DNA of 64,000 bases, from positions 17,307 through 81,306 of the forward strand of contig NZ_JAESVP010000013.1 in NCBI RefSeq assembly GCF_016765795.1, in the 5' to 3' direction. A program made the position numbers and the translations under genes. Position 1 is the stretch's first letter, and each line of letters opens with the position of its first letter. Under the pieces are notes generated by a model that saw nothing but the letters and a program-made list of their open reading frames with translations, was not told where the DNA came from and ran no database searches. Positions 45,283 through 53,742 of this stretch are shown piece by piece. This DNA is from Fuscibacter oryzae. GTDB taxonomy: Bacteria; Pseudomonadota; Alphaproteobacteria; Rhodobacterales; Rhodobacteraceae.

Positions 45283-46410
45283 ATGGGCAAGTTCGGCTTT
45301 ACGGTTCAGGCGACCGACGGCAAGGCACGGAAGGGTGTGATTTCGACGCCACGGGGCGAAATTCGCACCCCCGCCTTCATGCCGGTGGGCACGGCGGCGA
45401 CGGTCAAGGCGATGATGCCCGAAAGCGTGCGTGCGACCGGGGCCGACATCCTTTTGGGCAACACCTATCACCTGATGCTGCGCCCGACGGCAGAACGGAT
45501 CGACCGGTTGGGCGGCCTGCACAAGTTCATGAACTGGGACCGCCCGATCCTGACCGATTCCGGCGGGTTTCAGGTGATGAGCCTGACCGATCTGCGCAAG
45601 CTGACCGAAGAGGGCGTTACCTTCCGCAGCCATATCGACGGATCAAAGCACAAGCTGACCCCCGAACGGAGCATGGAGATCCAGCGCCTGTTGGGCAGCG
45701 ACATCGTGATGTGCTTTGACGAATGCCCCGCGCTGCCCGCCGATGAGGCGACGCTGGCCAAGTCGATGCGCCTGTCGATGCGTTGGGCACAGCGCAGCCG
45801 CGATGCCTTTGGCGACCGGCCCGGCCATGCGCTGTTCGGCATCATGCAGGGCGGCGACAATCGGGCGCTGCGCGAGGAATCGGCGACCGCGTTGAAAGAT
45901 ATCGGGTTTGACGGATATGCCGTCGGCGGGCTGGCGGTGGGCGAAGGGCAGGAGATCATGTTCAATGTCCTCGACTATGCCCCCGGATTTTTGCCCGAAG
46001 ACAAGCCGCGTTACCTCATGGGCGTCGGCAAGCCCGATGACATCGTGGGCGCGGTGGAGCGTGGCATTGATATGATGGACTGCGTGCTGCCCAGCCGCTC
46101 TGGCCGCACCGGGCAGGCCTGGACGCGCCGGGGCCAGGTGAACATCAAGAACGCCCGCCACATGGACGACCCGCGCCCGCTGGATGAGGCTTGCACCTGC
46201 CCGGCCTGCCGCAACTATTCCCGCGCCTATCTGCACCATGTGATGAAATCGCAGGAAATCATCTGCTCGATGCTGCTGACCTGGCACAACCTGCATTATT
46301 TTCAGGAGCTGATGCAGGGCCTGCGCGATGCGATCGGGGCGGGCCGCCTGTCGGCCTTCGTCGCCGATTTTCACGCCCAGCGTGCGATGGGCGATATTGC
46401 GCCCCTGTAA
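45283..46410 (+). CDS. tgt: tRNA-guanine transglycosylase (queuine tRNA-ribosyltransferase)
   Basis: A 375-residue Tgt of normal length. It contains [16 protein letters not shown], the catalytic aspartate in [11 protein letters not shown], the second aspartate region [15 protein letters not shown], and the zinc site [16 protein letters not shown]. It exchanges guanine for preQ1 at position 34 of tRNAs with GUN anticodons. It has no operon partner here; lon follows after 194 bases. Confidence 0.97.
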   Translation: MGKFGFTVQATDGKARKGVISTPRGEIRTPAFMPVGTAATVKAMMPESVRATGADILLGNTYHLMLRPTAERIDRLGGLHKFMNWDRPILTDSGGFQVMSLTDLRKLTEEGVTFRSHIDGSKHKLTPERSMEIQRLLGSDIVMCFDECPALPADEATLAKSMRLSMRWAQRSRDAFGDRPGHALFGIMQGGDNRALREESATALKDIGFDGYAVGGLAVGEGQEIMFNVLDYAPGFLPEDKPRYLMGVGKPDDIVGAVERGIDMMDCVLPSRSGRTGQAWTRRGQVNIKNARHMDDPRPLDEACTCPACRNYSRAYLHHVMKSQEIICSMLLTWHNLHYFQELMQGLRDAIGAGRLSAFVADFHAQRAMGDIAPL

Positions 46411-46501
46411 GACCGCTGCAACACCGGCCGAACGCCAACAATTCGCCCGGATTGTCGCTTGCTGTAACGGGCATGTAACGGCATGATCGGCTGTCCAATG
46501 G

Positions 46502-46531
46502 TTGACACCTCTGGGACTGCCCCCCAGATAT
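46502..46531 (+). promoter_or_regulatory. Candidate lon promoter
   Basis: TTGACA at 46502-46507 and AGATAT at 46526-46531 are separated by 18 bases, about 75 bases before the lon start. A direct repeat of GTAACGG with following CATG lies upstream at 46464-46485. Whether a heat-shock sigma factor also acts here cannot be told. Confidence 0.45.
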
Positions 46532-46604
46532 ACCGATACGAGGGGAGGGCCCAAGTGCTGCCGATTACCGGGGCCGGGCGCTCCTGCCACTAAGGAAACG
46601 CGAT

Positions 46605-49013
46605 ATGACGGACACCCTTTCCACGAGCTTCCCGGTTCTGCCTTTGCGGGACATCGTGGTTTTCCCCCACATGATCGTTCCCTTGTTCGTTGGCCGCGAA
46701 AAGTCGGTCAAGGCGCTGGAAGAGGTTATGGCGGATGACAAGCAGATCCTGCTGTCGTCGCAGATCGACCCGACGGTCGATGACCCCGCGACCGATGGCA
46801 TCTACCGCACCGGGGTTCTGGCCAATGTGCTGCAACTCTTGAAGCTGCCCGATGGCACCGTAAAGGTGCTGGTCGAGGGCAAGTTGCGGGTCAAGATCAC
46901 CGAATTCATCGACAACCCTGCCTTCTTCGAGGCGCGGGCCGAAGTGCTGAGCGAAACGCCCGGCGATCAGGCCTCGGTCGAGGCGCTGTTGCGCACAGTG
47001 GGCGACGAGTTCGAACGCTATGCCAAGATCAAGAAGAACATCCCCGAAGAGGCGCTGTCGGCCGTGGCCGAAACCCGCGAACCGGCGCGGCTGGCCGATC
47101 TGGTCGCTGGGCATCTGGGCATCGACGTCGGGCTGAAGCAGGAAGTGCTGGAAACTCTAGATGTGGCCGAACGGCTGGAGAAGGTTTACGGCCACATGCA
47201 GGGCGAAATGTCGGTCCTGCAGGTGGAGAAGAAGATCAAGTCCCGCGTCAAGACCCAGATGGAGAAGACGCAGCGCGAGTATTATCTGAATGAGCAGATG
47301 AAGGCCATTCAGAAGGAACTGGGCGACGGCGACGAAGGCCAGAACGAGGTCAAGGAGCTGGAAGAGCGGATCAAGAAGACCGCCCTGTCCAAAGAGGCGC
47401 GCGAGAAGGCCGAGGCCGAGCTGAAAAAGCTGAAGTCGATGAGCCCGATGAGCGCCGAGGCGACCGTTGTGCGCAACTATCTTGACTGGCTGCTGGGCGT
47501 GCCGTGGGGCGCCAAGAGCCGGGTCAAGAAAGACCTGGAAGGCGCGCAGAAGATCCTTGATGCCGATCACTACGGTCTGGAAAAGGTCAAGGAACGCATC
47601 GTCGAATATCTGGCGGTGCAGGCCCGTTCGGCCAAGCTGAAAGGCCCGATCCTGTGCCTTGTCGGCCCTCCGGGTGTTGGCAAAACCTCGCTGGGGCGGT
47701 CGGTGGCCAAGGCCACGGGGCGCGAATTCATCCGCATTTCGCTGGGCGGCGTGCGCGACGAATCCGAGATTCGCGGCCACCGTCGGACCTATATCGGCTC
47801 GATGCCCGGCAAGATCATCCAGTCGCTGAAAAAGGCGAAAACGACCAACCCGCTGATCCTGCTGGATGAAATCGACAAGATGGGGCAGGATTTCCGCGGC
47901 GACCCGGCAAGTGCGCTGCTGGAGGTGCTGGACCCCGAACAAAACAGCACCTTCGTGGACCATTATCTGGAGGTGGAATACGATCTGTCCAACGTGATGT
48001 TCATCACCACGGCCAACAGCTATACCATGCCGGGGCCTTTGCTGGACCGGATGGAGATCATTTCGCTGGCCGGCTATACCGAGGATGAAAAGCGCGAGAT
48101 CGCCAAAGGCCACCTGCTGCAAAAGCAGATCGCCGCGAACGGTCTGAAAAAAGGCGAATTCGCCATTTCGGACGAGGCGCTGACCCATGTGATCCGCTAT
48201 TACACGCGGGAAGCCGGGGTGCGGAACCTTGAGCGCGAGATTGCCAAGCTGGCGCGCAAGGCCGTGACCGATATTCTGAAGAAGAAAACCAAGGCGGTGT
48301 CGGTCGATCCCGCCAAGGCCGAGGAATATCTGGGCGTGCAGCGGCATCGCTTTGGTCTGGCCGAAAAGGAAGATCAGGTTGGCGTGGTCACGGGTCTGGC
48401 CTGGACGAGCGTTGGCGGCGATCTGCTGCAGATCGAAGCGCTGAAGCTGCCGGGCAAGGGCCGGATGAAGACCACCGGCAAGCTGGGCGATGTGATGAAG
48501 GAATCCATCGAAGCGGCGTCCAGCTATGTGCGGTCGATTTCGCCCCAGATCGGGGTGAAACCGCCCAAGTTCGAGACGGTGGATATTCACGTCCACGTTC
48601 CCGATGGGGCCACCCCGAAAGACGGGCCTTCGGCCGGTCTGGCGATGGTGACCTCGATCGTTTCGGTCCTGACGGGAATTCCGGTCAGGAAAGACATTGC
48701 GATGACGGGCGAGGTGTCCTTGCGCGGCAATGCGATGGCGATTGGCGGCTTGAAGGAAAAGCTGCTGGCGGCGCTGCGGGGCGGCATCAAGACCGTGTTC
48801 ATTCCCGAAGAGAATGAAAAGGATCTGGCCGACATCCCCGAGAACGTGAAGTCGGGGCTGACCATCATCCCCGTCACCCATGTGCGCGAGGTTCTGGCAC
48901 AGGCGTTGGTGCGTCAGCCGGTTGCGGTGGAGTGGGACGAGGCGGCAGAAGAGGCCGCAGCAGCAGCCCGTCAGGCCGCAGCGCAAGCCTCGGCTGGGGC
49001 CACGGCACACTGA
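46605..49013 (+). CDS. lon: ATP-dependent protease Lon
   Basis: An 802-residue Lon. The N-terminal substrate domain starts with [23 protein letters not shown] (core [11 protein letters not shown]), the AAA+ domain has Walker [10 protein letters not shown] near residue 355 and Walker B LLDEIDKM, and the protease domain carries the serine-lysine dyad S676 in [10 protein letters not shown] and K717 in [11 protein letters not shown]. It degrades damaged and regulatory proteins in the cytoplasm. A strong terminator follows, then a gene for an HU-type protein. Confidence 0.98.
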   Translation: MTDTLSTSFPVLPLRDIVVFPHMIVPLFVGREKSVKALEEVMADDKQILLSSQIDPTVDDPATDGIYRTGVLANVLQLLKLPDGTVKVLVEGKLRVKITEFIDNPAFFEARAEVLSETPGDQASVEALLRTVGDEFERYAKIKKNIPEEALSAVAETREPARLADLVAGHLGIDVGLKQEVLETLDVAERLEKVYGHMQGEMSVLQVEKKIKSRVKTQMEKTQREYYLNEQMKAIQKELGDGDEGQNEVKELEERIKKTALSKEAREKAEAELKKLKSMSPMSAEATVVRNYLDWLLGVPWGAKSRVKKDLEGAQKILDADHYGLEKVKERIVEYLAVQARSAKLKGPILCLVGPPGVGKTSLGRSVAKATGREFIRISLGGVRDESEIRGHRRTYIGSMPGKIIQSLKKAKTTNPLILLDEIDKMGQDFRGDPASALLEVLDPEQNSTFVDHYLEVEYDLSNVMFITTANSYTMPGPLLDRMEIISLAGYTEDEKREIAKGHLLQKQIAANGLKKGEFAISDEALTHVIRYYTREAGVRNLEREIAKLARKAVTDILKKKTKAVSVDPAKAEEYLGVQRHRFGLAEKEDQVGVVTGLAWTSVGGDLLQIEALKLPGKGRMKTTGKLGDVMKESIEAASSYVRSISPQIGVKPPKFETVDIHVHVPDGATPKDGPSAGLAMVTSIVSVLTGIPVRKDIAMTGEVSLRGNAMAIGGLKEKLLAALRGGIKTVFIPEENEKDLADIPENVKSGLTIIPVTHVREVLAQALVRQPVAVEWDEAAEEAAAAARQAAAQASAGATAH

Positions 49014-49031
49014 TTGGTCAAGGAAAAGCAG

Positions 49032-49068
49032 ACGGGCGCGCGGGGCAACCTGCGCGCCCGTTTTCGTT
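49032..49068 (+). terminator. Rho-independent terminator of lon
   Basis: ACGGGCGCGC (49032-49041) pairs with GCGCGCCCGT (49052-49061); the stem extends inward by three pairs to a GCAA tetraloop, and TTTTCGTTT follows. It lies 18 bases after the lon stop. Confidence 0.9.
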
Positions 49069-49153
49069 TCTTATCCATGGATAGTTCCTTGAATGCAGTG
49101 GATTTGTTCTGCTGCCCGCAATAAGCTGCCGCCAAACCAGCCGGAGATTGGCC

Positions 49154-49705
49154 ATGACCGCGCCCGCAGACAAGAAACCCGCCGCACCCAAGGCCCCGCG
49201 CAGCCGCACGGCCACCGCCAAACCGGCAGAGGCGAAGGTTGCGGCCAAGGCGCCGCGCGCGGCCAAGGCTGCCGCAAAGGCCGTCGCCAAGCCGGCGGCA
49301 GCCAAGCCAGCGGCAGCCAAGGCCGCAACGCCCAGGGTGGCCAAGCCAAAGCCCACAGCGCCCGCACCCGCCGTGCCGGTGCTGGAGGTGGTGACAGAGG
49401 CGGTCGAGGATGCCGCCGCTGTCGCCGTGACTCGGCTGAAGGAACTGGTGGCCAAGGTTGCCGAGGTAACGGACACCAAGAAAGCCAAGGTGCGCGCGGT
49501 GGTCGAGGCCTTTCTGACCGAGGTTGGCAGCCATCTGGAAAAGGGCGACGCCCTGCACCTGCCCGGCCTTGGCCGGATGCACGTCGCCAAGACACGGCCC
49601 CAGGGCACCGGCAGCATGATGCAAGTCAAGCTGAAGCGGGCAGGGGCAAAACCGGCGAAAAATACCGGCGCGGAACCTCTTGCAGAGGATGGGGAAGACA
49701 GCTAA
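49154..49705 (+). CDS. HU-type DNA-binding protein with histone-H1-like tail
   Basis: A 183-residue protein. Residues 1-75 are almost entirely Ala, Lys and Pro with AAKPAAAKPAAAK-type repeats, like the tail of eukaryotic histone H1 or AlgP. Residues about 85-165 resemble the HU/IHF fold (KKAKVRAVVEAFLTEVGSHL, LPGLGRMHVAKTRP). ATG 49154 follows GGAG. It should bind and compact DNA non-specifically. The gene lies between lon and tRNA-Val; the low-complexity tail is GC-rich and could vary in length between strains. Confidence 0.8.
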   Translation: MTAPADKKPAAPKAPRSRTATAKPAEAKVAAKAPRAAKAAAKAVAKPAAAKPAAAKAATPRVAKPKPTAPAPAVPVLEVVTEAVEDAAAVAVTRLKELVAKVAEVTDTKKAKVRAVVEAFLTEVGSHLEKGDALHLPGLGRMHVAKTRPQGTGSMMQVKLKRAGAKPAKNTGAEPLAEDGEDS

Positions 49706-49717
49706 TAACCCCGCCAC

Positions 49718-49792
49718 GGGCGATTAGCTCAGCGGTAGAGCGCTTCGTTCACATCGAAGATGTCAGGGGTTCAAATCCCTTATCGCCCACCA
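49718..49792 (+). tRNA. tRNA-Val (CAC anticodon)
   Basis: A complete cloverleaf: acceptor GGGCGAT/ATCGCCC, D-stem GCTC/GAGC, anticodon stem CTTCG/CGAAG around the loop TTCACAT with anticodon CAC, T-loop TTCAAAT and an encoded CCA at 49790-49792. The adjacent tyrosine recombinase gene suggests that the 3' end of this tRNA is the attachment site of the accessory region to the right. Confidence 0.95.
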
Positions 49793-49798
49793 TCATAT

Positions 49799-49870
49799 CC
49801 CCAGCAAAATAAAGAAATGCCTTGTTTTGCTGGGGCTATTCCGTTTTGCTGTTACAAACACTGTTACAAA
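49799..49870. other. Probable attachment and arm-site region
   Basis: Immediately after the tRNA, CCCCAGCAAAA (49799-49809) and TTTTGCTGGGG (49825-49835) form a perfect 11-base inverted repeat. It is followed by the direct repeat CTGTTACAAA at 49849-49858 and 49861-49870, just before the integrase start. The inverted repeat could also end the tRNA transcript. Such repeats commonly serve as integrase or excisionase arm sites. A second copy of the tRNA 3' end was not seen in the window. Confidence 0.45.
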
Positions 49871-49881
49871 ACAGGTCTGGA

Positions 49882-51450
49882 ATGGCTGGCGCACAACGAT
49901 ACCTTTTGAACCGCGATGGCAGATTTTTCGCCCGGCTGGTGGTGCCGAAAGACCTTCGAGCCGCTGTCGGTAAGTCGGAACTGCGGGCACCTCTTGGACC
50001 AGATCGCAGGACCGCTATGAAGCTGTTGCCCGGAGCGGTCGCGCAGCTTCAACACCAGATTGCGCAAGCTGAACGGAAGGCCGCACCCGCGAAAACCACA
50101 TCAGCCCCGGCCCGTTACCCTCTCGCCCCGGCCCAGATCGCACTTTCCCACTACCAACAGCGTATCGCCTTTGATGACGAACTGCGGAACGATGTGCGGC
50201 ATTCCTACGGGTTTGTGGACGAGGCGCTTGTGCAGCGTTTGCGCGATGCAATGGCGGGCCGTCTGACGGATGCCGAGCTTGGTGCGCTGATCGGGGCGCG
50301 GGTGGAGCGCTTTCGCGCGGCTGGCAACCTGACTGCCGAACCAGGTTCGGACGAATGGCGGCAGATCGCGCGCGCCTTGTGCGTGGCCGAATATGAAGCC
50401 CTATCTCGTGTCGCTGAACGCGACGAAGGAGACTTTACCGGCAAGCCTGAACACCCTCTGCTGGTGAACGCCAAGCTGCCCGAGGCCGAGCCTGATCCGG
50501 TGAGTCTTTCGAAACTATGGGATGACTACATAAAGGCCCGCACCACGGCGGGTTTCATGAAGGACAGCGGAAAGCGTATGCGCCCGGTCGTCGCCAGCCT
50601 GCGGAAGTTCCTGGGGCACAATGACGCGCGAAACGTCACCAAGAAGAACCTTCTTGATTGGCGCGACCAGCTACTTGACGAACTTTCCGCAAAGACCGTT
50701 TCAGATATATATCTGTCGGCTGTCCGGTCGCTGTTCCTATGGGCGCACGATAACGAGCGCCTGCCTGAAAACCCGGCGGCCACGGTGAAGCAGGCCAAAC
50801 CCAAGAAACAGCGCGCCCGCGAAGCAGGTTACACAGATGCCGAGGCGGTCAATATCTTGAAGGCTTCGCGATCCTATCAACCGAAATCTGATCCGGGCGG
50901 GCGTGTCCGCGAAACGCCAGAGTCAATAAATGCAAAGCGGTGGGTTCCGATCCTGTGCGCGTTCACTGGCGCGCGCGTTTCCGAGATCACACAGTTGCGA
51001 AAAGAAGATGTGCGTAAGGAAGGCGACCGCTGGATAATTCGCATTACGCCCGATGCGGGCACCATGAAGGCCGGGCATTACCGCGATGTTCCTCTGCACC
51101 GGCAAATAGTCGAGGAAGGGTTCATTCGGTTTGTGGAGCAGTCTGACGCTGGGCCGATGTTCCATAACGGCAAAGACTCTGCCAAATTTGCGGCGAAGGC
51201 TGTCCGCATGACAAACCAAGTTGGAACCTGGCTGCAAGAGTGCGGTCTTGTTCCGGCGGGTATGCAGCCCAATTATGCCTGGCGGCACCGCTTCAAGACC
51301 CAAGCACGCGATCTGGGCGCGGATATTCGAATTGTGGATGGAATACAGGGGCACGCCGGACGCACCGCTTCTGATGGGTATGGCGATGTGAGCATTACCG
51401 CGAAGTCTCGGGTTATCGACTCACTCCCGGACTATGATCTAACGCCATAA
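49882..51450 (+). CDS. Tyrosine recombinase (integrase)
   Basis: A 522-residue phage-type integrase. It has an N-terminal DUF6538-like start (QRYLLNRDGRFFARLVVPKDLR), a SAM-like core-binding domain near the middle, and the catalytic domain with arginine in FTGARVSEITQL, histidine and arginine in WRHRFKTQAR, histidine in QGHAGRTA and the nucleophile tyrosine in SDGYGDV. The ATG at 49882 follows AGG; the frame opens earlier without an ATG. It lies 90 bases after tRNA-Val and reads away from it, so it probably integrated the element on its right. Confidence 0.9.
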   Translation: MAGAQRYLLNRDGRFFARLVVPKDLRAAVGKSELRAPLGPDRRTAMKLLPGAVAQLQHQIAQAERKAAPAKTTSAPARYPLAPAQIALSHYQQRIAFDDELRNDVRHSYGFVDEALVQRLRDAMAGRLTDAELGALIGARVERFRAAGNLTAEPGSDEWRQIARALCVAEYEALSRVAERDEGDFTGKPEHPLLVNAKLPEAEPDPVSLSKLWDDYIKARTTAGFMKDSGKRMRPVVASLRKFLGHNDARNVTKKNLLDWRDQLLDELSAKTVSDIYLSAVRSLFLWAHDNERLPENPAATVKQAKPKKQRAREAGYTDAEAVNILKASRSYQPKSDPGGRVRETPESINAKRWVPILCAFTGARVSEITQLRKEDVRKEGDRWIIRITPDAGTMKAGHYRDVPLHRQIVEEGFIRFVEQSDAGPMFHNGKDSAKFAAKAVRMTNQVGTWLQECGLVPAGMQPNYAWRHRFKTQARDLGADIRIVDGIQGHAGRTASDGYGDVSITAKSRVIDSLPDYDLTP

Positions 51451-51621
51451 CGCGGCGATTCATTAGCCGGTGGGTTCATCTTGCTGGGGTTTGTCCCGGC
51501 AGTGGGTTTGCGAGTTGCGCGTAGTTATCATGTTGAGCGCCGTCCGATCAGTCGCGCATTTGTTCTCACAGCACTCGAAGTTTGCGAGTGGGTCAGAAGC
51601 ATTAGCTCCCACGGGAAACGG

Positions 51622-51813
51622 CTAGCTTTCCTCGCCGCCGCCCCATCCCGCGTCCAGGAGTTTCGTCAACGCCTCAACGCGGGACAAGGTGATCCGAGGA
51701 TCGCGGCCGCCGGAGATGACGCGGATCATCTCAATCCACGCCTTCTCGTTCTCGGTCAACTGGTGCCACGGTCCCGCTGGTCCAGCCGGCACGACGAGTT
51801 TCCCTTCACTCAT
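51622..51813 (-). CDS. Small protein sharing the tail motif of the XRE regulator
   Basis: A 63-residue protein. Its start overlaps the end of the XRE gene by ATGA, so it is translated in the same operon. Residues about 20-54 (LTENEKAWIEMIRVISGG, then DPRITLSRVEAL) align without gaps to the last 34 residues of the XRE protein (VSENEQGWLDEIRDASGN, then DPRLTARSRTAL). It has no other recognisable domain. The shared tail could be a dimerisation or partner-binding segment. It is probably a real gene because of the overlap and the similarity. Confidence 0.65.
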   Translation of the reverse strand: MSEGKLVVPAGPAGPWHQLTENEKAWIEMIRVISGGRDPRITLSRVEALTKLLDAGWGGGEES

Positions 51814-52208
51814 TTGCGGAAGATCCCCCTCAGCGCCGTCCGAGACCGCGCGGTCAGGCGTGGGTCGGTATTGCCGGACGCGTCACGGATTTCGTCGAGC
51901 CAGCCCTGTTCGTTCTCGCTGACGGGCGAGCCGAAGATCTCGGTGATCGCCCGCGCTGCGGTCGCGCCCACCGCCTGATCCAGCGCCAGACGCATCAGAA
52001 CCGCGGGGTCGGCTTCCAGCGCTTTGGCGAGCGCAGGGATGCGATCAAGGGGGATCTTGGTCTTTCCGGTTTTGAGAAACGTGACCATGTTCGGATTCAC
52101 GAAACCCGCTTCGGTGGCGATCTCGGCCTGGGTCTTGGTGTGGCTCAGGTCGCGGATGCGGTCAGCGATGAAGATGGTCGCATGGCTGTTCTCGTAGGGG
52201 TTAGTCAT
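51810..52208 (-). CDS. XRE-family regulator with a conserved C-terminal tail
   Basis: A 132-residue protein with a helix-turn-helix at residues about 25-70 (TKTQAEIATEAGFVNPNMVTFLKTGK, key part AEIATEAGFVNPNMV) and a C-terminal segment with the motif SENEQGWLDEIRDASGNTDPR. An inverted repeat GTCTGT-N8-ACAGAC at 52218-52237 just upstream is a likely self-operator. Half of it recurs at the same distance upstream of the nucleotidyltransferase-fold gene at 52428-53486. Confidence 0.8.
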   Translation of the reverse strand: MTNPYENSHATIFIADRIRDLSHTKTQAEIATEAGFVNPNMVTFLKTGKTKIPLDRIPALAKALEADPAVLMRLALDQAVGATAARAITEIFGSPVSENEQGWLDEIRDASGNTDPRLTARSRTALRGIFRK

Positions 52209-52217
52209 TTTGGTCTC

Positions 52218-52237
52218 GTCTGTGGTTGGTTACAGAC
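52218..52237. promoter_or_regulatory. Candidate XRE operator
   Basis: GTCTGT (52218-52223) and ACAGAC (52232-52237) are perfect inverted arms with an 8-base spacer, starting 10 bases upstream of the XRE start codon. The right part GGTTACAGAC (52228-52237) is repeated exactly at 53505-53514. Confidence 0.6.
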
Positions 52238-52427
52238 TGAACTTAGCGACCAGCGCTGAGAGCGTCGGGTGGGAGTTGAAGTTCTGCGAAAGGGACCAGC
52301 GAAGTCCTAGGAAAAATCGCGTCTGACGGTGGGGGTGCATTCTGCGCCAGCCGGTCGGGGGCGCCTCAATCCTCCGGGTTGGTGAGTCGCTGCTTGCGCG
52401 ATCAGCACAGCACGCTCCATGCACCGA

Positions 52428-53486
52428 TCAGGACCGATCCTCTGTCAAAGCGATCAGACGATCACCGAGACCGTGTGCGAGTTGCCCTGCCGCCTGCATG
52501 AGCTTCTCCTCCCACTTCGGCCCCCGACGCAGGGCTTCATTCCAGACCTCCTGAAGTTCATGACGCCGGTCTTCAAGAAGCACCTCGATCATCGTCTGCG
52601 CCTGCACCAGATCCTTCCGCGCCTTCGTTTGCGACTGCGCGGTGCCGATCCGCATTCTGGACACGATCAGCTTGTGAACGGCATATCGCTCGGGCGCGGG
52701 GATGTTGACCGGCACTCCGATCCCATGCAGCACCACGGCGTTGATCTCGCCATAGATCAGGAAATCGAGGTAGCGCAGTAGCTGCGCATCACCCTGCATC
52801 GCCTTCAGGCTCGTTGTCGAACCGCGGTCAGGCCCGCGCAACGGGCAAAGCAGATCGACGGCGAACAGCTCCTGTCCGCCGACACGGATCGCATAGCGCA
52901 GCGCCTTCGTGCCATCAAAGGGGGAGGGGATCGGTTCGAACCGTGGGTCCACGCTCTTCAGTTGCGCCAGAATCCCACCGTCGATTTCATCACCGACCGA
53001 GATCGAGACCGAGTGGAACTGCGCAAGATCCAGGTCGCCGGTCTGACCGGCGGTATTCTCGAACCTGACGCCCATCATGGGGCCATAGGCCTGAAAGGCG
53101 ACGGTGCCGACGACCACAGCCCGCAACCGGAAGACACCAGCCTCGGACAAGGCTGAGAGGATATTGCCACTGACAGGGTCCGGGCCAGGGATGCGCGCCT
53201 GTCGCAGGGCGCGCACCATATCCAGCCGATCTTTGCGAACCGCCTTCAGGTCAAGGTGCTGGCTGACGCGTTTCTGTATTTCGTCGCTATCCGGCCCGAG
53301 ATAAAGATCCTTGCTGCGCTGCCCGGCCACCATCGGCATCTTGAGATACCAGTAGTCGCGCCCCTTCAGCGTCCGCTTGTAAGGTGACCCGCCAGCCTGG
53401 ATCAGCTCGCCATAGGAACCTGACCAGCTGCGGTCCACAAGATCGGCATAGAGGGTCTGCAACGAGACCGGCAGTCGCTGGATCAT
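52428..53486 (-). CDS. GSU2403-type nucleotidyltransferase-fold protein
   Basis: A 352-residue protein. Its central part (VVVGTVAFQAYGPMMG, then TGDLDLAQ and FAVDLLCPLRG) resembles the GSU2403-family nucleotidyltransferase fold (NTP_transf_8), with the DxD-type pair in GDLDLA. The N-terminal 90 residues contain a lysine- and tyrosine-rich segment (GRDYWYLKMPMVAGQRSKDLYLG). The function is unknown. It has an AGGGAGG ribosome site, and a copy of the XRE half-operator lies 19 bases upstream of its start, linking it to that regulator. A toxin or defence role is possible but unproven. Confidence 0.7.
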   Translation of the reverse strand: MIQRLPVSLQTLYADLVDRSWSGSYGELIQAGGSPYKRTLKGRDYWYLKMPMVAGQRSKDLYLGPDSDEIQKRVSQHLDLKAVRKDRLDMVRALRQARIPGPDPVSGNILSALSEAGVFRLRAVVVGTVAFQAYGPMMGVRFENTAGQTGDLDLAQFHSVSISVGDEIDGGILAQLKSVDPRFEPIPSPFDGTKALRYAIRVGGQELFAVDLLCPLRGPDRGSTTSLKAMQGDAQLLRYLDFLIYGEINAVVLHGIGVPVNIPAPERYAVHKLIVSRMRIGTAQSQTKARKDLVQAQTMIEVLLEDRRHELQEVWNEALRRGPKWEEKLMQAAGQLAHGLGDRLIALTEDRS

Positions 53487-53504
53487 CGTGTCAGCCTCCC
53501 TTCA

Positions 53505-53530
53505 GGTTACAGACAAATTATTAGATTGTC
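53505..53530. promoter_or_regulatory. Half-operator copy upstream of the nucleotidyltransferase gene
   Basis: GGTTACAGAC at 53505-53514 is identical to the right arm region of the XRE operator. GACAA (53512-53516) and TTGTC (53526-53530) also form a short inverted repeat. The position relative to the start codon is the same as at the XRE gene. Confidence 0.5.
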
Positions 53531-53742
53531 GGTATCCAAGTCAAGCTGGCAGATACGCAGCTTCATGGTTTTCGGCGCTCATCAGGCTACCGGTTTTGGT
53601 CGGCGTCAACGGTCTGAACCTCGCGGCGTTTCTCGCCTTTGCGGGTGAAGAGATCGAAGGGCCTCCGACCGAAGCCGAAGCCGTCACGCAGTGGTGCCTT
53701 GCCAGGGTCGCAGAACCGGCGGCTTGCTCCGTCTGAAACCAT

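Noticed and set aside
47157..49010. 617-residue open frame on the minus strand opposite lon
   Set aside because: It is antisense to a certain gene, rich in His, Arg and Gly as expected for a shadow frame in high-GC DNA, and has no domain or ribosome site.
53488..53736. 82-residue plus-strand frame between the nucleotidyltransferase and arsA genes
   Set aside because: It overlaps the promoter and candidate operator of the divergent gene, and no family could be recognised.
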